In this document: one piece after another, positions 1-5,562 of the stretch
Layout: every line of letters starts with the position of its first letter
Numbering within the stretch: the stretch's first letter is position 1
Assembly (NCBI GenBank): GCA_945900705.1
Contig: CAMDKJ010000096.1
Location: 1 to 6,620 of the forward strand
DNA length: 6,620 nt
Origin: Bifidobacterium breve
GTDB taxonomy: Bacteria > Actinomycetota > Actinomycetes > S36-B12
Direction: 5' to 3'
Program-made: the position numbers and the translations under genes
Notes under the pieces: generated by a model
The model's input: only the letters and a program-made list of their open reading frames with translations
The model's database searches: none
Told to the model about the DNA's origin: nothing

Positions 1-128
1 ACACCGCGTTCTTCCTAGCCGAAGAAGGAACTCCAGGCCATGTTGTTGAGCAGGGTGCAACTACGGAGATCTTCGGAAATCCACAGCAACAGCGCACCCT
101 TGACTATGTAAATGGCAGATTCGGTTAA
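1..128 (+). CDS. pstB: PstB, phosphate ABC transporter ATP-binding protein (3' end only)
   Basis: The first complete codon is at position 3 and the frame runs to TAA at 126-128, giving the last 41 residues of the protein. The tail reads as the PstB C-terminus: a TAFFLAEEG strand, then HVVEQG, TEIFGNPQ and the family-typical ending DYVNGRFG. This closely resembles the usual 'G-x-(V/I)-V-E-x-G-x-T-x-x-I-F-x-x-P ... T-x-x-Y-(V/I)-x-G-R-F-G' end of PstB. The Walker, signature and switch motifs lie outside the window. PstB is the cytoplasmic ATPase that powers phosphate import through the PstC/PstA channel. It is followed by pstS instead of phoU, so in this genome the binding-protein gene lies downstream of the ATPase gene. 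The family call is confident despite the short fragment. Confidence 0.9.
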   Translation, partial: TAFFLAEEGTPGHVVEQGATTEIFGNPQQQRTLDYVNGRFG

Positions 129-142
129 TACGCTGTTTACCT

Positions 143-164
143 GTACACGCATTGTTCACCAAAA
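143..164 (+). promoter_or_regulatory. Candidate PHO box (PhoP direct repeats) upstream of pstS
   Basis: Two adjacent 11-nt units, GTACACGCATT (143-153) and GTTCACCAAAA (154-164), resemble the direct repeat units of actinobacterial (Streptomyces-type) PHO boxes. Those units begin with a conserved GTTCACC and recur every 11 nt. A further GTTCATG unit begins at 198, exactly four 11-nt periods after 154, so it lies on the same helical phase. The units between are weak. Known biology: PhoR-PhoP activates pstS under phosphate limitation through such boxes. The position, in the pstB-pstS gap 95 nt before the pstS start, fits this role. No binding-matrix score was computed. Confidence 0.5.
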
Positions 165-213
165 CGTCCTTTAGTTGACAGCAACGCGAAGGTACGAGTT
201 CATGCAAGTTGAT

Positions 214-219
214 TATTGT
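214..219 (+). promoter_or_regulatory. Candidate -10 element for pstS
   Basis: TATTGT fits the TANNNT pattern and would put transcription start near 226, leaving a leader of about 33 nt before the GTG at 259. No good -35 hexamer lies 17 nt upstream. That is acceptable for a PhoP-activated promoter, and the GTTCATG half-site at 198-204 lies close to the place of a -35. A perfect TTGACA occurs at 175-180 but has no convincing -10 at 16-19 nt. Weak evidence. Confidence 0.25.
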
Positions 220-245
220 GAAATTGAAATGTTAACTTCAACGAC

Positions 246-252
246 AAAGGAG
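246..252 (+). promoter_or_regulatory. Ribosome binding site deciding the pstS start
   Basis: AAAGGAG lies 6 nt before GTG at 259, which is good spacing. It favours that GTG over the in-frame TTG at 175, which would add 28 residues ahead of the signal peptide and bury the positively charged n-region. Confidence 0.8.
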
Positions 253-258
253 AACATC

Positions 259-1314
259 GTGCGTCGCACAATCGCGATACTAGCTAGTAGTGCGCTTGCG
301 GCAGGTATGGTCGCAATGGCAGCACCGGCTCAAGCCGCAGAAAATATCTCAGGCGGCGGAGCATCTTTCCCAAACGTCTTTATGCAGCAGTGTGCCGCCG
401 ATTTCAACGGCTCCCAGAGCAATTTCACCATTTCATACACCTCGACAGGCTCGGGTACCGGTAAGGGTAACTTCTCGAAGGGCACTTTTGTCTATGCGAT
501 GTCCGACTCCGCTTACACATCGGGGCAGCCGACATTCGGCTGGGAGTACATCCCGGCAATCGGCGGTGCGATCACCTTGCCGATCAACTTGAAGAACGCG
601 ACCACCGGCCGCACTTTGGGATCCTCAATCCAGCTCAGGCAGGTAACACTCGCAAAAATCTTCGCTGGTGTTATTACCACTTGGAATAATGCGGAGATCG
701 TCAAGGACAACCCTCGTATTGCAAAGTCCTTGCCTTCGACTCCCATCACTATCTCCTATCGTTCCGACGCATCAGGTACGACAAACAACTTCCTGCAGTA
801 CCTGAATTCCTGGACGCCGACGATCTTCCCGAAGGTACAAGATGACATGGGCACTGGCTTCCCAGGTGGCAAGCCGCCGGCAAACTCAGTTGCCGGCAAG
901 GGCAACTCGGGCGTCATGGCGAATGTGCTCGCCAAAGAGGGCACCATCGGCTATGTCGATCTAGGCGATGCTAAGGGTTACCCATCGGCACGCATCCAAA
1001 ATGCCATGGGTGAGTTCATTGCGCCTTCTTCTGCTTCGGCCGCCAAGAACTTGGCCAACCAGACCGCGGTTGCAGCGGACGGCCTGGTCACCCTTAACTA
1101 CAAGGTTGCCGTCTCGGGTGCCTATCCGATTGCAATCTTCAGCTACGCCTTAGCGCGTACCGATGGCAAGGGCCCAAATGGTCTTGGTGTGCGTCAGTTC
1201 GTTGACTACACGTTGCAGAAGTGCGGACCATCGCGCGCTGCTTCACTTGGTTACGTTCCGGTCGCCGGTAAGGTGCTGGCAACTGCCAAGACTTTGGTGA
1301 CCAAGATCTCCTAG
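259..1314 (+). CDS. pstS: PstS, periplasmic-type phosphate-binding protein (secreted, not a lipoprotein)
   Basis: This is the substrate-binding component that captures inorganic phosphate outside the membrane and delivers it to PstCA-PstB. From GTG 259 the protein is 351 residues, normal for the family. Residues 1-26 form a Sec signal peptide: MRR, a hydrophobic core, then an APAQA cleavage site, with mature AENISGGG following. Phosphate-site motifs are intact: GGASFP (33-38), STGSGTG (62-68), MSDSAYT (81-87), RSDASGTT (168-175) and GKGNSGV (213-219), followed by GTIGYVDLG (228-236). Two cysteines, about 45 and 322, could form a disulfide. The signal region has no lipobox cysteine, unlike most Gram-positive PstS proteins, so the protein is predicted to be released or held non-covalently. 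It has its own candidate PHO box and a strong ribosome binding site. A hairpin 35 nt after the stop may limit read-through into the next gene. The start is well supported by the ribosome binding site and signal peptide. Confidence 0.93.
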   Translation: MRRTIAILASSALAAGMVAMAAPAQAAENISGGGASFPNVFMQQCAADFNGSQSNFTISYTSTGSGTGKGNFSKGTFVYAMSDSAYTSGQPTFGWEYIPAIGGAITLPINLKNATTGRTLGSSIQLRQVTLAKIFAGVITTWNNAEIVKDNPRIAKSLPSTPITISYRSDASGTTNNFLQYLNSWTPTIFPKVQDDMGTGFPGGKPPANSVAGKGNSGVMANVLAKEGTIGYVDLGDAKGYPSARIQNAMGEFIAPSSASAAKNLANQTAVAADGLVTLNYKVAVSGAYPIAIFSYALARTDGKGPNGLGVRQFVDYTLQKCGPSRAASLGYVPVAGKVLATAKTLVTKIS

Positions 1315-1348
1315 TAAGTCTCAAAGGGAATAAACAAGAGTAAAGGTC

Positions 1349-1392
1349 AGGACGATGCCTCGGAGTTCCACGACAATCCGAGGCATCGTCCT
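1349..1392 (+). terminator. Perfect 16-bp hairpin after pstS, overlapping the next start codon (terminator or attenuator)
   Basis: The left arm AGGACGATGCCTCGGA (1349-1364) and right arm TCCGAGGCATCGTCCT (1377-1392) are perfect reverse complements, separated by a 12-nt loop. The right arm is followed by AACTGTTT, only a weak T run, so it is not a textbook intrinsic terminator; actinobacterial terminators often lack one. It lies 35 nt after the pstS stop. It could terminate most pstS transcripts or protect their 3' end. The ATG of the downstream lipoprotein gene (1355-1357) lies inside the left arm, so the folded RNA would also hide that start codon. The structure is seen directly; its function is inferred. 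Confidence 0.65.
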
Positions 1393-2545
1393 AACTGTTT
1401 CCTTAACCTTGTTAGTGGCGGCTTGCACACCGCCGATGCCACCTGATGTACTGGCGGCGCGTGCCGAGGCTCAAGTTCAGTGTGGTAGTGGCGAAGTGCA
1501 GGTCAGCGTGCCTAGCGGATTCGCCGGTTCGATGGATTCAGTAGGAGTGGCACTTGCATCGGTGTGTCCGGAACAAACCGTGCTTGAGGTTGCGGCTGGT
1601 GAACCCGCGCCAGTTGCATTAGTCGACAAAACTCCGTCGCAGGCAGATATAGATCAATTCAAGACGAGCAATTGCCCAAGTGATCCGGTCATCGTCGTAC
1701 CAGCTTTTGGTTACCCCGTTACAATGGCTTACAACGTGGTGGGTCTTGAAGGCCTGGTGATGACCCCAGAAATCGTCGCAGGGATCCTAAGTGGGCAGGT
1801 AACCTCCTGGGAGGACCCGCTACTGCTAGCCGAAAACCCGGATTTCGACCTAACACTGCTGCCCGACATCACCTTGATGTCAGTTGACTCACCGCAAGGT
1901 GATGTCGAGGCAATGACAACCTGGGTCGGTAAACAAGATCAAAAAGCTTGGCCGCAGGGCATGGTGGGGACACTCGATGCGGGCCAAAAGTTCGCCACGC
2001 AAGCCGATTTACTCGCCGAGATGGCCGCGGTGGAGGGCTCTATCGCAGTGCTGCCGGTATCGGTGGCCTTCAATAATATTTTGGCAACCGCGAACCTGCC
2101 GGTTAAGGGAACCGACGCCAACGGCCAAGAGGTTGATACCGTGGTCACCGCCGATGACGTGCAGCTTTATAAAATTGGGTCGGGAGCAACCGTCGTAACA
2201 AAAGATGCCGCAGGCAATCTCTTTGCTAGTCCAGCGACAGGTGGATTCCCGATTGAAGGAAACTTTGATATAGCCTCCTCGAAGATCATGATGGCCGAAG
2301 GTGCACCGTTAGTGGGGTGGCCGGTGTTGGGATACGCGCACCTTCTGATTTGCGACAATCCGGCAGAACCCCTTCCCCTGTTGTTCGCCCAGTATTTGGT
2401 GCGACTTGCCGGGCAAGGATCGCTTGAATCTTATGGATTAACCCCGATGCCGGAGCCGATCCGGATTCAGACTTTTGCCCCGCTGAAAGTTGTGGTCAAT
2501 GTTGACGGTGAGGCAGCACCCAGTGCCACACCGGTTGCCAGTTAG
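1355..2545 (+). CDS. PstS-like lipoprotein with degenerate phosphate-binding motifs
   Basis: A 396-residue predicted lipoprotein. Residues 1-24 are a lipoprotein signal: MPRSSTTIRG, a hydrophobic core, and lipobox LVAAC with Cys24. The central part resembles PstS: VDKTPSQADIDQF (90-102) aligns with the 'SDxPLT' region, YPVTMAYNVVGLEGL (120-134) with the hinge strand, and TPEIVAGILSGQVTSWEDP (137-155) with the characteristic 'T-x-x-x-(L/I)-x-x-I-F-x-G-x-I-T-x-W-x-D-P' helix. GWPVLGYAHLLI (321-332) and the ending SYGLTPMP (359-366) also match. However, the RSDGSGTT phosphate loop is replaced by SVDSPQGD (176-183), and no GASFP or SGSGxG motif is present, so it may not bind phosphate. Five cysteines follow or include the lipid site (24, 43, 71, 107, 333). 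AAAGG at 1342-1346 lies 8 nt before the ATG, which itself sits in a hairpin arm. It follows pstS on the same strand after 40 bp, suggesting conditional co-expression. Ligand unknown; a partner, sensor or altered-specificity binding protein is possible. Confidence 0.8.
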   Translation: MPRSSTTIRGIVLTVSLTLLVAACTPPMPPDVLAARAEAQVQCGSGEVQVSVPSGFAGSMDSVGVALASVCPEQTVLEVAAGEPAPVALVDKTPSQADIDQFKTSNCPSDPVIVVPAFGYPVTMAYNVVGLEGLVMTPEIVAGILSGQVTSWEDPLLLAENPDFDLTLLPDITLMSVDSPQGDVEAMTTWVGKQDQKAWPQGMVGTLDAGQKFATQADLLAEMAAVEGSIAVLPVSVAFNNILATANLPVKGTDANGQEVDTVVTADDVQLYKIGSGATVVTKDAAGNLFASPATGGFPIEGNFDIASSKIMMAEGAPLVGWPVLGYAHLLICDNPAEPLPLLFAQYLVRLAGQGSLESYGLTPMPEPIRIQTFAPLKVVVNVDGEAAPSATPVAS

Positions 2546-2582
2546 CGGGTAATCACTTAAGTGCCCTTGTGAGGCCCATAGG

Positions 2583-3662
2583 GTGAGCCCCATGGAAGAT
2601 GGCAACTACGGCAACCACTTGCCACGCTGGTACGTAAAGGCAATCTGGTACGCGATTTTTGCGGTTACCTTGTCTATTGCGGCGTGGTATGTCGCATTGC
2701 AACTAACAGATCTAATGGTAACGGTGGCCATTTGCTTCTTCTTGGCTTTTTGTATTGAACCGATCGTAAACAAACTTGCGGCCCGCGGCTGGAAACGCGG
2801 ACTCGCGACTCTTTTTGTCTACGTCGTGGGTCTTGGCGCAATTGCCGCGTTCTTTGCTGTTTTTGGCTTAGTGTTCTTCCAGCAGGTTGTCGATCTGATT
2901 GCCGAAATCCCTAATCTCTACGACGCAATTCGCAGTTTTTTTGACGAGTCGTTTTCGATCACCCTGCCTGAGCCATCGGTGTTGATGGATCAGTATTTGA
3001 ATGATGCTTTATCGCTCCTGGCTAATGGAGTTATAGGAGTTATCAACACTTTCCTCGGCGTGGTATTCGGGGCTCTGACAGTGCTATTAGTCACCTTCTA
3101 CCTAGTGGTTGATGGGCCGAGATTTCGTACCGTGGTTTGCTCGTTGTTCTCACAGCGCCGCCAGCGCGAGATTCTCGCGGTGTGGGAGGTCGCAATTGAA
3201 AAGACTTCGAGTTACATGATCTCTAGATCGTTGCTCGCATTGGTTTGTGGTACGGCAACAACGATTTTTCTGTTGATCGCTCAAGTCCCTAATGGGCTAG
3301 CGCTCGGGGTGTTCACGGGTTTGGTTTCGGCATTCATCCCGACGATCGGCACCTATATTGGTGGCATCTTGCCTGTTGCCGTGGCCTTCGGAGCGAGCCC
3401 AATCCAAGGGTTTGCCACTTTGATATTCATTGTGGCTTATCAGCAGGTCGAGAACCTAACCATCGAGCCGCGGATTTCGGCTAAGGCGATGGAGCTGAAT
3501 ACCGCAGTTTCGTTCTTAAGCGTGTTGGCTGGTGCAGCAGTTTTAGGCCCGGTTGGAGCCTTCTTGGCGCTACCGTTCGCGGCAACTTTGAAAGCATTTG
3601 TTGGCACCTATTTGCGGCGCACCGAAGTGGTGGCATCAAAACTTACTGATGGCGGTAACTAG
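2583..3662 (+). CDS. AI-2E family (PF01594) multi-pass membrane transporter
   Basis: A 359-residue membrane protein of the AI-2E/PerM-like family. Hydrophobic segments lie near residues 20-60 (two passes), 73-100, 150-176, 213-233, 237-270, 274-287 and 306-342, about eight in total, as is usual. Family-typical stretches include the soluble region after the third segment (100-145), the FYLVVDGPR turn (172-180), FIPTIGTYIGGILP (251-264), the QQVENLTIEPRI segment (287-298) and the C-terminal LGPVGAFLALPFAA (321-334). Members are proposed exporters of small molecules or Na+/H+ antiporters, and the substrate cannot be told from sequence. The start is ambiguous: GTG 2583 has GAGG 8 nt upstream, while ATG 2592, three codons later, has GGTGA close before it. 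It begins 37 bp after the PstS-like gene and ends 20 bp from the convergent ppa, with no clear terminator between. Confidence 0.9.
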   Translation: MSPMEDGNYGNHLPRWYVKAIWYAIFAVTLSIAAWYVALQLTDLMVTVAICFFLAFCIEPIVNKLAARGWKRGLATLFVYVVGLGAIAAFFAVFGLVFFQQVVDLIAEIPNLYDAIRSFFDESFSITLPEPSVLMDQYLNDALSLLANGVIGVINTFLGVVFGALTVLLVTFYLVVDGPRFRTVVCSLFSQRRQREILAVWEVAIEKTSSYMISRSLLALVCGTATTIFLLIAQVPNGLALGVFTGLVSAFIPTIGTYIGGILPVAVAFGASPIQGFATLIFIVAYQQVENLTIEPRISAKAMELNTAVSFLSVLAGAAVLGPVGAFLALPFAATLKAFVGTYLRRTEVVASKLTDGGN

Positions 3663-3682
3663 ACAAAGGTGCGCAGGGGGCG

Positions 3683-4183
3683 TCACTTGCGTTCGGCGGT
3701 TTTGCATCTATCCCAAGAGGCATGGATCTCAGCCTCAGCCTCGGTGCGCCCAACCCACGTGGCACCCTCGACACTCTTGCCGGGTTCGAGCTCCTTGTAG
3801 ACCTCAAAGAAGTGTTGAATTTCTAGTCGATCGAATTCCGGCACGTGGTGAATATCGCGCAGATGCTCAACGCGCGGATCACTAGCTGGCACGCAGAGCA
3901 CTTTGTCGTCGCCCCCGGCCTCATCGGTCATCCTGAACATCCCGACCGTGCGGCACCGGATCTGGACCCCGGGGAAGGTCGGCTCGCCAAGAAGCACCAG
4001 AGCGTCCAACGGGTCACCGTCCAGGCCAAGGGAGTCCTCGATGAAGCCGTAGTCGTGCGGGTATCTGGTCGAGGTAAAGAGCATGCGGTCCAGGCGGATT
4101 CGCCCGGTGATGTGGTCGATTTCGTATTTATTGCGGCTCCCGCCAGGGATCTCGATTGTGACGTCAAAGGTGAGGGGCTGCAT
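3683..4183 (-). CDS. ppa: Inorganic pyrophosphatase, family I
   Basis: A cytoplasmic Mg2+-dependent enzyme that hydrolyses pyrophosphate to two phosphates, pulling biosynthetic reactions forward. The protein is 166 residues, the usual bacterial family I length (about 160-180). The active site appears complete: EIPGGSRNKYEID (11-23, with Lys19 and Glu21), Arg33, DYGFI (44-48), the signature DGDPLDALV (55-63, Asp55, Asp57, Asp60), DEAGGDDK (87-94, Asp87, Asp92, Lys94), and VYKELEPGK (128-136, Tyr129, Lys130). It ends with TGA at 3683-3685. The ATG at 4183 is preceded by AGGAGA (4195-4200 on the plus strand), 11 nt away, slightly long spacing. It diverges from dacB with only 20 bp between start codons, so its promoter probably lies within dacB coding sequence. 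The same ppa/dacB divergent pair is found in mycobacteria. Confidence 0.97.
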   Translation of the reverse strand: MQPLTFDVTIEIPGGSRNKYEIDHITGRIRLDRMLFTSTRYPHDYGFIEDSLGLDGDPLDALVLLGEPTFPGVQIRCRTVGMFRMTDEAGGDDKVLCVPASDPRVEHLRDIHHVPEFDRLEIQHFFEVYKELEPGKSVEGATWVGRTEAEAEIHASWDRCKTAERK

Positions 4184-4189
4184 GTGACG

Positions 4190-4195
4190 TAGTCT
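4190..4195 (+). promoter_or_regulatory. Candidate -10 element for a leaderless dacB transcript
   Basis: TAGTCT fits TANNNT and ends 8 nt before GTG 4204, so transcription would start at or next to the start codon. No Shine-Dalgarno-like sequence precedes that GTG, which agrees with leaderless translation, common in actinobacteria. No clear -35 is seen. The element overlaps the ppa leader on the other strand. Confidence 0.4.
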
Positions 4196-4203
4196 CTCCT
4201 ATT

Positions 4204-5562
4204 GTGGGTACTCAGGCACAATCGAAAGCGCGATTTCACTCCGGGGGCACTAGGGCTGGTGGGTTGGTCCTAGTTCTCCTGTTCGGATTGCCGCTGGCGG
4301 CACCGGCAACCGCGGCCGACCCGATCCCGCCCGCTGGGCCGGTATTAATTGCCACCGCCGTTGTTGGGTCCAAGGCACCGGCCCCTAGCCCCGCCGGGGT
4401 CCAAAATGCCACGGCTCGGGTACTGGCGAGCAGCGCCTTGGGTGACTTCAGCGCCCTCGTAGTTGATCCGGCAACCGATCAGGTGTTGCTCGGAGTCAAT
4501 ACCGACAAAGCCCGGATACCGGCCTCTACGATCAAATTACTTACCGCCGCGGCCGCCCTTGAAGTTTTGGGCCCAAAGACTCGGCTGGCCACCACAGTCA
4601 TGCGCAACGGCAACACCATCACCTTGGTAGGCGGCGGCGACACCTCTTTGGTGCGAGCACGCGGTGGTGATCCCCTCGCCGGCGGGTTCGCGTCCTTAAA
4701 GAATTTAGCGAAGTTGACCGCGTCCGCCTCGACGGGTGCACCACTGAAATTGAAGTATGACGAATCACTATTTAGTGGTCCAGTGACCGGGCCCAATTGG
4801 CCGAAGAACGCGGCGCGTCTAGGGATTGCCGCCCCGGTGCGCGCGCTGATGGTTGGTGAAGGCCGGGTGCGCCCCGGTGCTGTCACTAGGGTGAGTGATC
4901 CAGCGAAGCAAGCCGCGCAGGTATTTGCGGAATACCTAGCAAAAGCCGGTGTCGAAGTTATCGCAACCACACCCGGTGTCGCACCGGCGAGTGCCACCGA
5001 GATCGCCAGAGTGGAGTCACCGCCGATCGCTGATCTGGTCGAACAGCTATTAACAGATTCGAATAACGACTTGGGTGAGTCACTTGCGCACTTAGTGGGC
5101 GGCGCGAGCGGAGCGGGTGCTTCGTTTGCGGGTGGGGCGAAAGCGGTTACCGCTACCGTAACGAAACTCGGATTACCGATCGGCGGGCTAGTTATTTCTG
5201 ATGGAAGTGGATTGTCGGGCGATAACCGGGTTTCTGTTGCCACCTACGGCGCATTGCTGGCCGACGTGGCGGTCAATTCGAATCCTGAACTCTCTGCAAT
5301 CGGCGGAGGGTTAGCGGTTGCCGGTGCCACTGGCACTTTGGCCGATCGTTTTCAATCTGGCGCGACGGCACGCGGTGCCGGCTACGTGCATGCAAAAACC
5401 GGATCACTAACTGGTGTGATTGGTTTGGCTGGCACGGTAAAAGACGCTGACGGGCGGGTGCTCGTCTTCGCAATTCTTGCCAACGATGTCAAGAACCTAA
5501 ACGCGGCACGGCAATCTGTTGATATATTCGCGACGAAACTAGCGAAGTGTGGGTGCTCATGA
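4204..5562 (+). CDS. dacB: D-alanyl-D-alanine carboxypeptidase / endopeptidase, peptidase S13 (PBP4 type)
   Basis: An exported low-molecular-weight penicillin-binding protein that trims the terminal D-Ala of peptidoglycan stem peptides or cuts cross-links. The 452-residue product starts with a basic n-region, a hydrophobic stretch at 21-33 and an APATA-ADP signal peptidase site after residue 37. The three active-site motifs are in order: SxxK as STIK (Ser108-Lys111), SxN as SNN (286-288), and KTG (398-400) in HAKTGSLTG. S13 landmarks VGGGDTSL (142-149) and SDGSGLS (332-338) are present. The wide gap between the first and second motifs (about 175 residues) is the inserted domain typical of S13 enzymes. 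An Ala/Pro-rich linker (about 38-75) follows the signal peptide. GTG 4204 was chosen from the signal peptide and the -10-like TAGTCT just upstream. Its stop overlaps the manA-like start (ATGA). Confidence 0.93.
   Translation: MGTQAQSKARFHSGGTRAGGLVLVLLFGLPLAAPATAADPIPPAGPVLIATAVVGSKAPAPSPAGVQNATARVLASSALGDFSALVVDPATDQVLLGVNTDKARIPASTIKLLTAAAALEVLGPKTRLATTVMRNGNTITLVGGGDTSLVRARGGDPLAGGFASLKNLAKLTASASTGAPLKLKYDESLFSGPVTGPNWPKNAARLGIAAPVRALMVGEGRVRPGAVTRVSDPAKQAAQVFAEYLAKAGVEVIATTPGVAPASATEIARVESPPIADLVEQLLTDSNNDLGESLAHLVGGASGAGASFAGGAKAVTATVTKLGLPIGGLVISDGSGLSGDNRVSVATYGALLADVAVNSNPELSAIGGGLAVAGATGTLADRFQSGATARGAGYVHAKTGSLTGVIGLAGTVKDADGRVLVFAILANDVKNLNAARQSVDIFATKLAKCGCS

Noticed and set aside
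175..180. Perfect TTGACA as the pstS -35 box
   Set aside because: No TANNNT hexamer lies at 16-19 nt; the nearest sequences (around 197-204) are poor. It is probably a chance match.
175..258. N-terminal extension of PstS from TTG 175
   Set aside because: It would place 28 residues, including acidic ones, before the signal peptide. GTG 259 has AAAGGAG at 6 nt and gives a standard signal peptide. The extension also covers the likely promoter.
2554..2563. Palindrome CACTTAAGTG after the PstS-like gene
   Set aside because: Only 10 bp with no loop, no extension of the arms and no T run, so not a terminator. It could be an operator, but nothing supports that.
3845..4192. Plus-strand open frame opposite ppa
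   Set aside because: The opposite strand encodes a complete pyrophosphatase with all catalytic residues; this frame has no recognisable features.
4479..5243. Long minus-strand open frame (254 codons) opposite dacB
   Set aside because: It is a shadow of a GC-rich gene: its product is Ala/Pro/Ser-rich with no motif, while the plus strand carries all three S13 active-site motifs.
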